The translations under genes were made by a program, and so were the position numbers. The notes below the pieces were generated by a model. It had not been told where the DNA came from and did no database searches. It saw only the letters and a program-made list of their open reading frames with translations. From Oscillospiraceae bacterium (GTDB lineage Bacteria > Bacillota > Clostridia > Oscillospirales > Ruminococcaceae): 28,679 bases of DNA. Positions within the stretch are counted from its first letter, which is position 1; each line of letters begins with the position of its first letter. The stretch is from contig JAEDJD010000025.1 of assembly GCA_016296505.1 (NCBI GenBank), positions 1 through 28,679 of the forward strand, read 5' to 3'. Of the stretch, positions 1 through 7,383 are shown piece by piece.

Positions 1-126
1 CAGATATCACTACTTCCACAGATATCACTACTTCCACAGATATCACTACTTCCACTGACATCACCACTTCCACTGACATCACCACTTCCACTGATAAGAC
101 TACTTCCACCGATCAGACAACTTCCA
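1..126 (+). repeat. 18-bp tandem repeat encoding Ser/Thr/Asp linker
   Basis: Seven consecutive 18-base units of the form CAGATATCACTACTTCCA. The first three are identical and the last four drift (GACATCACC, GATAAGACT, GATCAGACA). They encode DITTST repeats of a flexible, probably glycosylated linker. The array may continue left of the window. Confidence 0.9.
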
Positions 127-944
127 CTTCCAACACCACGACCACTCCGGCAACCTACGTTTCTTTTGAAATCAACGGCGTTGAGGATAAGGGTCTTGTT
201 TACTGGTCTGAAGAAACCGGTACATTCGACCTCTCTGATCTGAGCATCACCCTGCACTTCTTTGAGGCAGGTCAGGATACCGGCAAAACCGTTGATGTTA
301 CCAACGCATTCCAGCCGGATGCAACCAGCCCGAAAGACATGGAGCTTGCTGAGGGTCTCGGTCTTGCAGTAGTTCCTGTCAACTTCGTACTGAAGGATGT
401 TGAGGCTGTCCAGAAGGCAGTTCTCGACGCTGGTTATGATCAGGCTCTGATCGATCAGGAAGAACTGGTCGCAGGCAAGCAGGCTGGCAGATTTACTGTT
501 TACCTCGTTCTCCGTGGTGACACTGACCTCAACGGCACAGTTAATGTTATAGACGCACAGTATGCTCTGATCTACTACACAGAAACCATCATTGCCAAGA
601 AATCTGCAAAGACTATTCTGAACGATCCGAATTGTGCTTATCTGCGGAATAAGGGCGAAGAAAGAGAAACATACTTCCCGTTCTCGCACTACGCAATGGA
701 TGTTACCTGCCCGAAACAGAACCAGAATGGCGATGTCGTCCTGAACGATGGTAACGTCACTGTTGAAGATGCGCAGATGATTTTGAATTACTACACCGCC
801 TTCACTGTTACTCTGAAGGACGGTAATTGGAACCACTCTGAAGTCATCGGCAAGGATATCACTGTTAGAGATGAGCTCCATGCTGAGCCTTGCAAGCTGG
901 ATCCGTATGCATCTGAGTATGTTCTCAATACAGAAATCAACTAA
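1..944 (+). CDS. X-module/dockerin protein, 3' end only (scaffoldin or CttA-like)
   Basis: The reading frame is open from base 3 and has no start in the window, so the N-terminus lies to the left; 313 residues are visible. It opens with a six-residue DITTST-type linker repeated seven times, then an X-module-like region (about nt 165-515) and a long dockerin. The first calcium loop reads GDTDLNGTVNVID, with Asp/Asn at positions 1, 3, 5 and 12. The second, ending NDGNVTVEDAQMILNYYT, carries a long insertion before it. Inserted dockerin loops of this sort are known for the X-dockerins of R. flavefaciens ScaB and CttA, which bind the ScaE cohesin. The X-module shares an F...YWS..T.TF...L pattern with the scaffoldin at the right end of this window. 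It could be a scaffoldin or a CttA-like cellulose-binding protein; the visible part cannot decide. A good terminator follows 20 bases after the stop. Confidence 0.85.
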   Translation, partial: DITTSTDITTSTDITTSTDITTSTDITTSTDKTTSTDQTTSTSNTTTTPATYVSFEINGVEDKGLVYWSEETGTFDLSDLSITLHFFEAGQDTGKTVDVTNAFQPDATSPKDMELAEGLGLAVVPVNFVLKDVEAVQKAVLDAGYDQALIDQEELVAGKQAGRFTVYLVLRGDTDLNGTVNVIDAQYALIYYTETIIAKKSAKTILNDPNCAYLRNKGEERETYFPFSHYAMDVTCPKQNQNGDVVLNDGNVTVEDAQMILNYYTAFTVTLKDGNWNHSEVIGKDITVRDELHAEPCKLDPYASEYVLNTEIN

Positions 945-962
945 TCTATTGATTCGCAAAAC

Positions 963-995
963 AAAAGGACACGGCTTCGGTCGTGTCCTTTTTTG
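963..995 (+). terminator. Intrinsic terminator of the X-dockerin gene
   Basis: An 11-bp stem AAAAGGACACG / CGTGTCCTTTT around an 8-base loop runs into a T tract. It lies just after the stop at 944. Confidence 0.9.
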
Positions 996-1017
996 TATAT
1001 TCTCTCACTCAGCATAA

Positions 1018-1048
1018 AAATCCGCATGAGCTAAACTCATGCGGATTT
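1018..1048 (-). terminator. Intrinsic terminator of the LRR protein gene
   Basis: A perfect 13-bp stem AAATCCGCATGAG / CTCATGCGGATTT with a 5-base loop. Read on the minus strand it ends in TTTTTATG. It sits 9 bases past the stop of the minus-strand gene, back to back with the terminator at 963-995. Confidence 0.85.
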
Positions 1049-1056
1049 GTCTTTCA

Positions 1057-4000
1057 TTAAAATCGAATCGTAAATGTTGTCTGCTCGTTATTCCAATGGA
1101 TATCAGCGAACGGCTCCTCGCCAAGTGCATCTCTTAGACGCATATCCTCCGCATCATCGTCAATCTTTGGAATATCCTGTTGCGCTTCCGGAATATTTAA
1201 TTCCTTTTCACGCCGCATATCATCTACATCCGGCAAATCATCCAGAAGTTCTGCACGGCGGCGCGCTTTTGCCTGTTCAGGCGTTTCCTTTGCGCGGCGC
1301 TTCTGCTCGCGTTCCTCCGGCAGATCCGGTAAATCATCTAAGAGATTTGCGCGATGACGCGCTTTTGTTTCCTCTGGCGTTTCCTTGGCACGAAGCTTCT
1401 GTTCAATTTCCTCCGGCGTAAGCTCACGTTTGTTTCGCTTTTTCTTCTTTTGCGGCGCTGGGACAGACTCATCCACAACCGGCGGCAGCTTCACGCGAGG
1501 ATTACCAAGCACTGATTTCTTACGCGCTTCCTCTAACTCACGCTTTACGCGCTGCGCATAATTCAGTTCTTCTTCCTCATCAAATGTAATCGTCTTTCTC
1601 TTAGTAATTGGCTCTGGCTTCTGAGATTCGACCTTTGCCGCAAGATTTGTCGGCTCTGCAATCTTTGCTGGTTCAACGACTTCAACCGGATTGATCGTAT
1701 TAGTAATTTTCTCCGGTTCAACTGCTTCGACGGAATTGATCGGCTCAGCAATTTTCTCCGATTCGACTGTCTCGACCGGATTGAATGCCTCAGCAATTTT
1801 CTTCGGTTCAACAGTTTCATTTGCATTGATCTGCATAGCAGCCTGTTCAGTTGCTCTACGGAAGAACTCATCCAGCATCGAGGACTGATTCGACTGCGAA
1901 TCTGAAGCTATCGGCTGTGGTGTTTCCTGCTGGTAGCGCACAACTGACGCGTCCTCAGCAGCAGGATTCTTTGCCATTGCTTCTGCTTCTTCGGCACGTC
2001 GTTCCTCGGCAAGCAATGTGTCCATATCCAGCGTAACCAACGTCATAAGCATATGATGCTGTTTTGCAAAACGCTCCGCATAGCTATCTTTTTCCGCGTG
2101 AAGCCGGAATTTCGGGCAACCAGTAAACGCCTGCTCACTAATTTCCGTGACAGACGCCGGTATCGCAATATCCGTCAATCGCTCACAATAACTGAAAGCA
2201 GAATGCCCGATACTCGTCACACTATCCGGCAAAATAATCCGTTCAATACCGGAATGACTAAAGGCTTCATTTTCAATAACAGAAACCGTCTGCGGAAGTT
2301 TAATCGTTTTGAGGCTGATACAGTTACTGAACATTGCATGACCGATTTTTTCCAACCCATCATTCAGCACCACCGCTTTGAGGGATGTACAGCCATGAAA
2401 AACATAACTGTCAATTCGTTTAACCGTTGCCGAAATCACAATCTTTTCAAGCTGTTCGCAGTACGAAAAAGCGCCATGCTGCAAATGAACCACACTATCC
2501 GGCAAAACTACTTCACGAACCGGAAGCTGTGAAAATGCTGACGGACCAATACAGCGTACACCAACCGGAACATTGACGATCGGCTGCGTAATATTCGCAT
2601 GAAGCAAAATATTTGCACCCGCAATCGTATACAGTTCGGTACGGAACGACATCCACGGCGTACACGCAAAAGCGTCCACACCGATTTCGGTCACACTCTT
2701 TGGAATGATAACATCGGTCAGCGCACCGCAGTTCGCGAATGCATTGTCGCCGATGCTGATAACGCCATCTGGAATCACTGCGGCACGCAATCCACCTCGT
2801 TCAAAAGCGCGCGGTCCGATCCGATGCACACCGACCGGAATCGGGCTGTAGCCGTCTGCTCGAATCAGGAATCTACCGACAATATAATGGCCGGCAGTCA
2901 TACGGAACAGCGGCGTATCCGCAAAGGCATTACCCGCAATTTCTACAACGCTATCCGGAATATAGGCTTCCTGTAAACTGCTGCATCCGCGAAACGCATT
3001 TTGCAGGATATATTTCGGTCCTTCTGGAATCACAACATTTCGGAGCGACGAACATCCGGAACATACTCCATCGGAAATAGATTCCAGCTTTGCTGAAAAC
3101 CGCAGTTCGGTCAAGGACATACAATCCCGCAGCGCTTCATTTTCGATACGAGAAACCGTATCCGGCATATAAAAGCGCCGCATGGAAGTACAGCCCTGAA
3201 ACGCATTTACTTCCAACTCTTCAAAACCCTGTGGAAGAATCACCTCCAGCAGAGCGCAATCACGGAAAGCATATTGTCCGATTTTTTTCAGGGTTGTTGG
3301 CAAATAGACGCGATTCAGACTGTGACAGCCATTGAACGCATAGGCGCCGATCTCTGTGACGCCCTCCGGAATCACGACTGAAACAATCTGTCGATTCTGT
3401 TCAAATGCATGATTACCAATACGAATCACGCCCCGCGGAATCATAATATCGCGCACATTATGTTCCTGCGCATATTTTTTCAGGATGCCATAGTCAATAA
3501 AGAAAGCCTTATTGTATCCGCGCAGAAGATTTGCTTCTTTTTCTGTATAACACATAATACCGTGCGTAAGCGCATATTGATGCGCCACGCTGCCAGTCAC
3601 GGTTGTAATTGTTTGAATCCGGTGGTCAGTACCGAACGCAAAGGGATGCAGTTTCGTCACAGAAGGCGGAATCACGACTGTTTTCAATTCGGTACAACCT
3701 GCAAAAGCATCCTCAGCGATTTCCGTTACCGTATCGGGAATATAGACTGTCTTCAGAGATGAACAACAAGCAAACGCCTCGCGGCCGATTGTTTTCAATC
3801 CGCTGTTCAGATTGAGCTTATAGAGAGATGTACAGGCGTAAAACGCACGATTATCAATATATCTGACGCCAGCGGGAACGGTGACTTCCTCCAATCTGGA
3901 ACAACCGGAGAAAGTACCGCGAGCAATCGCTTCGACAGTATTGGAAATCTTGACTGTCCGCAGCGCGCTGCAATTACAAAACGCCCATGCACCGATTGTC

Positions 4001-4320
4001 GCACAGGATTCCGGCATGATTGCATTTTTGAGAATATGGCAGCCATCAAAGGCATTTGTACCGATCTCCTGCAATCCTTCCGCAAATTCAATCGTTTGCA
4101 GCTCTGCGCATAACGCAAATGCACGCTCGCCGATCGTTGTAACATTTGAGGGAATCTTCACATCACTTACGTCTGTCATGGAGAACGCCTCATCCGCAAT
4201 GGACGTTACATTTTTCGGGACATTGAGTATCTCATCCTGTTGTTTTCGGATACCCAACCGTTCAAGCGCGCCCACAGCTTCATATTTCAGCAAAACGCCA
4301 TTTTTAATTTTAAAGCCCAT
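1057..4320 (-). CDS. BspA-like LRR_5 leucine-rich-repeat protein without signal peptide, charged C-terminal tail
   Basis: 1087 residues. Residues about 30-760 are back-to-back LRR_5 repeats of the BspA type (pattern 'IGxxAFxxCxxLxxVxIPxSVxxI'). BspA-like proteins usually mediate surface or protein-protein contacts. The tail is unusual: four 15-residue repeats of 'ETVEPKKIAEAFNPV' type, then a highly charged segment in which a roughly 32-residue unit containing 'RAKETPE' and 'LLDDLPD' occurs twice, then an acidic end. An in-frame ATG at 4386 would give 22 extra residues, but it lies almost on the predicted transcription start and has no ribosome site. The ATG at 4320 follows AGGAGG with a 7-base spacer, so I chose it. 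Neither form has a secretion signal, so a cytoplasmic protein is indicated. The gene is monocistronic with its own promoter and terminator. The partner is unknown. Confidence 0.85.
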   Translation of the reverse strand: MGFKIKNGVLLKYEAVGALERLGIRKQQDEILNVPKNVTSIADEAFSMTDVSDVKIPSNVTTIGERAFALCAELQTIEFAEGLQEIGTNAFDGCHILKNAIMPESCATIGAWAFCNCSALRTVKISNTVEAIARGTFSGCSRLEEVTVPAGVRYIDNRAFYACTSLYKLNLNSGLKTIGREAFACCSSLKTVYIPDTVTEIAEDAFAGCTELKTVVIPPSVTKLHPFAFGTDHRIQTITTVTGSVAHQYALTHGIMCYTEKEANLLRGYNKAFFIDYGILKKYAQEHNVRDIMIPRGVIRIGNHAFEQNRQIVSVVIPEGVTEIGAYAFNGCHSLNRVYLPTTLKKIGQYAFRDCALLEVILPQGFEELEVNAFQGCTSMRRFYMPDTVSRIENEALRDCMSLTELRFSAKLESISDGVCSGCSSLRNVVIPEGPKYILQNAFRGCSSLQEAYIPDSVVEIAGNAFADTPLFRMTAGHYIVGRFLIRADGYSPIPVGVHRIGPRAFERGGLRAAVIPDGVISIGDNAFANCGALTDVIIPKSVTEIGVDAFACTPWMSFRTELYTIAGANILLHANITQPIVNVPVGVRCIGPSAFSQLPVREVVLPDSVVHLQHGAFSYCEQLEKIVISATVKRIDSYVFHGCTSLKAVVLNDGLEKIGHAMFSNCISLKTIKLPQTVSVIENEAFSHSGIERIILPDSVTSIGHSAFSYCERLTDIAIPASVTEISEQAFTGCPKFRLHAEKDSYAERFAKQHHMLMTLVTLDMDTLLAEERRAEEAEAMAKNPAAEDASVVRYQQETPQPIASDSQSNQSSMLDEFFRRATEQAAMQINANETVEPKKIAEAFNPVETVESEKIAEPINSVEAVEPEKITNTINPVEVVEPAKIAEPTNLAAKVESQKPEPITKRKTITFDEEEELNYAQRVKRELEEARKKSVLGNPRVKLPPVVDESVPAPQKKKKRNKRELTPEEIEQKLRAKETPEETKARHRANLLDDLPDLPEEREQKRRAKETPEQAKARRRAELLDDLPDVDDMRREKELNIPEAQQDIPKIDDDAEDMRLRDALGEEPFADIHWNNEQTTFTIRF
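1639..1818 (-). repeat. 45-bp tandem repeat inside the LRR protein tail
   Basis: Four 45-base units encode 15-residue repeats 'ETVEPKKIAEAFNPV', 'ETVESEKIAEPINSV', 'EAVEPEKITNTINPV' and 'EVVEPAKIAEPTNLA'. The units have diverged but stay in register. Confidence 0.8.
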
Positions 4321-4390
4321 GCCTGCGCCTCCTGAAATTGATGTTTCAAACTGTTCAAAACAATGCATACCTAATTTATGCATCATAATT

Positions 4391-4419
4391 ATTATAACAT
4401 AAAAAAGCTATATTTTCAA
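4391..4419 (-). promoter_or_regulatory. Sigma-A type promoter of the LRR protein gene
   Basis: TTGAAA, 17 bases, TATAAT, with TGT before the -10 (extended -10). Transcription would start near 4384, which makes the upstream ATG at 4386 unusable and supports the start at 4320. Confidence 0.85.
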
Positions 4420-4565
4420 GCAAAAACTGTGCTTTAGACTGTAGAATTATCCCTCGCGCTTTTGGACAATTTGCACACAATACAACTCAATACCACATAT
4501 CATTGTCGTAGAAATTCCGACAATTTTCGCACAATAGCGACAAAATCGAGCGTTTTTCGCAGCGC

Positions 4566-4594
4566 AAAGCCCGATACAAGTTGTATCGGGCTTT
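4566..4594 (-). terminator. Probable terminator of the solute-binding protein gene
   Basis: A 14-bp inverted repeat AAAGCCCGATACAA / TTGTATCGGGCTTT with one central base, 16 bases past the stop at 4611. The T tail on the minus strand is short (TTT then GCGC), so termination may be partial. Confidence 0.7.
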
Positions 4595-4610
4595 ATAAAG
4601 TTCCGTGAGA

Positions 4611-5987
4611 TCAGCCGTTTGCATCCGCAAGATAAGCGTCTATCGCCGAATTGATTACGCTAAGAGACTCGCTCCATTGCGTTTGCCCCTTAGAGGTCGC
4701 GCGGATACCATTTTCATTGGAATCCAAAATCTTTGTGACGTCCGAAGATACCGCAGTATAGAAATCATAATGCGGATTTTCCTTTGCCATATCATGGCAC
4801 TTATGCAGCATATTGACCATTTCTTCCGTCCAGCCGTAATCCTTATAGAGCTGCTCGGTCGCGATTTCGTTCGCACGTTCGTTGGTAATCGTCACGCGCT
4901 TACAAGCAGCAAACTTCGCAACGCCCTCCGGATTTTTACCGCCCTTGACCAGAACATAGCCATCCAGTCCGCAAGGGACATAATGCGCATCGGTATTCGG
5001 ATCCTTCGGCATCGGAACAAACATTGCATTCTCGCCGAAATCATTTTTCCATGTTTCGTTATAAAGCGCCCATGCGCCGCAGGGATAATAGAGCGTCTTG
5101 CCCTCTCCGATATAATTCGGCATATCCTCCCAACCGTAATCGCCAACGCCAATCGCAACACAATTTGTCGAACCAAGCTCAAACATCCAATTCTGAAGTC
5201 TCTCAATCGCCGGATTTTTCAAATTGTTCACGAGTTTTCCATCTTCCATGCCGATATACGGCACGCCGCAGGTTGCTGAAAGACCAGCCTCAAACCACCA
5301 TCCATCAATACCATACTGTCCATTTTCCGGATCAACAAACTGCTTCAGCGAATCCTCAAAGGCGTCCCAATCCCATTTACCCTCTGCAAAGAGTTTCGCA
5401 GGATCTTTCAGACCGTTCTCCTCCATCGTATCGCGGTTATAGATGACAACGCAATTATCACCAGTGATATCATTCACGATAATATAATGCTTGCCTTTCC
5501 ACTGGAACAAATCCATTTCATCTTTCATATCGGAAAACAGCGGATCATTGAAGTCAATATATTCATCAATCGGCACAAACATATCCTTGATTGCGCCTTT
5601 CGGGATGCAATCCAGATCGCCTGCTGGAAAGAAGTCAATGCCCTCATCGCTATTGATCGCGTTCGCAAGCGCGTCGTAACGGTTGTCCCAGTCTACAGCA
5701 TGGTACTCGACCTCGCCCTGATAGCGATCGTGAAAAATTTCCAATTCTATCGGCGTGGATTTTCCGGTCGCATCCGGATTGATGTCCCAGTTTGCCATCC
5801 ACTTAATGGTTTTGTTTGACAACTCGCCGGTCAGACGGTCATCGCTTGCAGCAATCTGACCAACCTCCTCCGCGGTTGCGGAATCCAGCGGCTTTTCAAT
5901 TTTAGATTCCTCACCACAGCCTGCCAATGCGCCGCAGGTCATGAACACAAGCAGCATTGCCGCTGCTGCAACTCTGGATTTTCTCAT
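4611..5987 (-). CDS. Extracellular solute-binding lipoprotein of a sugar-type ABC transporter
   Basis: 458 residues. It starts with Lys/Arg-rich MRKSR, a hydrophobic stretch and the lipobox ALAGC, so it should be lipid-anchored outside the membrane. The rest fits the family 1 (CUT1-like) solute-binding proteins: 'VVIYNRDTMEENGL' and 'KWDWDAFEDSLKQF' are typical fragments. Many Trp residues fit carbohydrate binding, but the ligand cannot be read from the sequence. A GTG at 6008 would extend the frame by 7 residues. I chose the ATG at 5987 because AGGAGG lies 9 bases upstream. No permease or ATPase gene is nearby, so the transport partners lie elsewhere or the protein acts as a sensor or scavenger. 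It has its own promoter and terminator. Confidence 0.85.
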   Translation of the reverse strand: MRKSRVAAAAMLLVFMTCGALAGCGEESKIEKPLDSATAEEVGQIAASDDRLTGELSNKTIKWMANWDINPDATGKSTPIELEIFHDRYQGEVEYHAVDWDNRYDALANAINSDEGIDFFPAGDLDCIPKGAIKDMFVPIDEYIDFNDPLFSDMKDEMDLFQWKGKHYIIVNDITGDNCVVIYNRDTMEENGLKDPAKLFAEGKWDWDAFEDSLKQFVDPENGQYGIDGWWFEAGLSATCGVPYIGMEDGKLVNNLKNPAIERLQNWMFELGSTNCVAIGVGDYGWEDMPNYIGEGKTLYYPCGAWALYNETWKNDFGENAMFVPMPKDPNTDAHYVPCGLDGYVLVKGGKNPEGVAKFAACKRVTITNERANEIATEQLYKDYGWTEEMVNMLHKCHDMAKENPHYDFYTAVSSDVTKILDSNENGIRATSKGQTQWSESLSVINSAIDAYLADANG

Positions 5988-6068
5988 CTTATGGTTCCTC
6001 CTGTACACAAAAAAGCACGTCCCGTTTACCCATACATTTTTCCGATATTAAGAAGAATATCTGCATTC

Positions 6069-6097
6069 ATTTTAGCATATTTCCGGAAAGATGTCAA
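6069..6097 (-). promoter_or_regulatory. Sigma-A type promoter of the solute-binding protein gene
   Basis: TTGACA, 17 bases, TAAAAT. It gives a leader of about 75 bases before the ATG at 5987. Confidence 0.85.
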
Positions 6098-6120
6098 CAA
6101 ATTTTTTGCCTCTCTGACGC

Positions 6121-6151
6121 AAAAAGACCGCAACACATTCTGCTGCGGTCT
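6121..6151 (-). terminator. Terminator of the CpsB-like gene
   Basis: Stem AGACCGCA / TGCGGTCT with an 11-base loop. On the minus strand it is followed by TTTTTGC. It separates the CpsB-like gene from the solute-binding protein gene. Confidence 0.8.
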
Positions 6152-6187
6152 GATATTGACTATGGCATACGCTTGAACGCTTCACTG

Positions 6188-6916
6188 CTATGATTCGAGA
6201 AACGCCGAAGGCTCCGCATTAGAGAGCAGCATTCCGGCATTATTCTTGATCCGACGATAAAGCTGAGCCGGCAAACTGCGCTGAATAATCCGCATCGCTT
6301 CAACAAAGCGAAGGGGTTCTGCCAATTCACGCGAGCCTGTCGCGAGGAAATGCGCATACTGATTTGCATACAAATACAGCGACAGCTTTCGATAGTCCTG
6401 CCGTAAAATACCGCCAACAGAAATTTGCAGCAAAATGCCCGTCTTGCACAACATGATCAGTTCCTCTGGAGAATACATCTCAAAACAACGGTCAATGTCA
6501 GCGGCAACCGGACACAAACCGCTGACAATCCGCAGACGGGATAGTTCCTCGCAAAGCGTATCCGTCAACGGTTCACGGGGCAGATCCACCAAAATAAAAT
6601 CCGATTCTCCGATCGAAAATTGTTTTAATTCGCGCGGATGCGCCGTACAGTAATCGAACGGCAATACCGCACCGCCTACAATCCGGAATGACTGCTCGGG
6701 TTCAGTAATTGCTTTTATTTTATCATTTCGCGTCTCCAGAAACGTCTGCGGCGTACAGACCTCGGAGTAGTAATACGGCGCAGCAACAACCATTTTCATA
6801 TTGCTCTCACGATATTCTGCAAGCCTTGCCGCCGACGCGTCCGCCGTCAGGATGCGCCCATCCGTATCAAACATACCGGGCAACAGACCGGCGTGCATAT
6901 CTATATAGTAATTCAT
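6188..6916 (-). CDS. CpsB/YwqE-like PHP-domain protein, probably catalytically dead
   Basis: 242 residues, close to the roughly 250 usual for CpsB/YwqE, the PHP-family protein-tyrosine phosphatases of Gram-positive capsule systems. The family plan is recognisable: 'YIDMHAGLLPG' matches the N-terminal DIHxHxLPG, 'VVAAPYYYSE' matches the ATPHY block, and 'HFLATGSRELAEP' matches the FIASDAHN block. The C-terminal 'NNAGMLLSN' matches the family's NAELLLRN. The metal ligands are altered: the second His of HxH is Gly, the His of ATPH is Tyr, and the Asp and His of SDAH are Gly and Arg. Loss of phosphatase activity is therefore likely (inference). The ATG at 6916 gives the usual N-terminus but has odd upstream spacing. 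No tyrosine kinase or capsule gene is nearby. The gene is divergent from the GGDEF-EAL regulator. Confidence 0.7.
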   Translation of the reverse strand: MNYYIDMHAGLLPGMFDTDGRILTADASAARLAEYRESNMKMVVAAPYYYSEVCTPQTFLETRNDKIKAITEPEQSFRIVGGAVLPFDYCTAHPRELKQFSIGESDFILVDLPREPLTDTLCEELSRLRIVSGLCPVAADIDRCFEMYSPEELIMLCKTGILLQISVGGILRQDYRKLSLYLYANQYAHFLATGSRELAEPLRFVEAMRIIQRSLPAQLYRRIKNNAGMLLSNAEPSAFLES

Positions 6917-6948
6917 CCCCTTGCGCTGTTGCAGCGCGAACCCCCTTT
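6917..6948 (-). promoter_or_regulatory. Ribosome binding region with an intervening hairpin
   Basis: On the minus strand AAAGGGGG (6941-6948) is followed by TTC, a perfect 6-bp hairpin GCGCTG-CAA-CAGCGC (6923-6937), then AAGGGG directly against the ATG. The near AAGGGG has no spacer. With the hairpin formed, the outer GGGGG is effectively 9 bases from the ATG. Confidence 0.5.
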
Positions 6949-7133
6949 CGCGACGCAGCCGCCATTCAGTGCAGCTTATTCCGATTCACTCAAATATATT
7001 CTGAATACAATGCCGCGTTTGCGACATTTATGCTTCGATGGATTCACTTTATGTCATAAGGCGTTCGTTTTATTCTGATCTATGATACCCAGAAAGCAAT
7101 TTCATTTCAAGAAGCCTATTCTTTTCTATTATT

Positions 7134-7162
7134 ATTGTAACACACTTTATTTAAAAAGTCAA
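7134..7162 (-). promoter_or_regulatory. Sigma-A type promoter of the CpsB-like gene
   Basis: TTGACT, 17 bases, TACAAT, with TGT before the -10. It implies a 5' leader of about 210 bases. Confidence 0.8.
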
Positions 7163-7297
7163 TGATTTGTGGACAATTTGCGAACTTCAATGAACAAATT
7201 ATGAACAAAGATGAATCTATCTCGCTTGAAATATGTCGAACGTGCCCGCTTTGCTGACAAAAGCCCAAAACAGATTTTGTTTTTTATCTGGTTCATA

Positions 7298-7326
7298 TTG
7301 ACAAAATACAGGAAATGTGCTACAAT
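7298..7326 (+). promoter_or_regulatory. Sigma-A type promoter of the LacI-GGDEF-EAL gene
   Basis: TTGACA, 17 bases, TACAAT, about 50 bases upstream of the start codon region. Confidence 0.9.
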
Positions 7327-7383
7327 AACTATAACTAATACGAATGAAATTTACGAAAAATGCTACAGAAAGGAGGGGGTTCA

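Larger units (their letters stand above)
6917..7383. other. 467-bp divergent intergenic region
   Basis: It separates the CpsB-like gene (minus) from the LacI-GGDEF-EAL gene (plus). It holds one promoter for each side, a leader of about 210 bases on the minus side with no coding sequence or riboswitch I could recognise (in particular no c-di-GMP riboswitch core), and an AT-rich centre with phased ATGAA(C) repeats at about 7190-7219. Confidence 0.7.

Noticed and set aside
4321..4386. Longer N-terminus of the LRR protein (ATG at 4386)
   Set aside because: It lies at the predicted transcription start with no ribosome site, while the ATG at 4320 has AGGAGG at ideal spacing.
6917..7126. The 210-base leader of the CpsB-like gene as a c-di-GMP riboswitch
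   Set aside because: I looked for the conserved riboswitch core because a c-di-GMP enzyme is next door, but found no matching sequence or paired elements.
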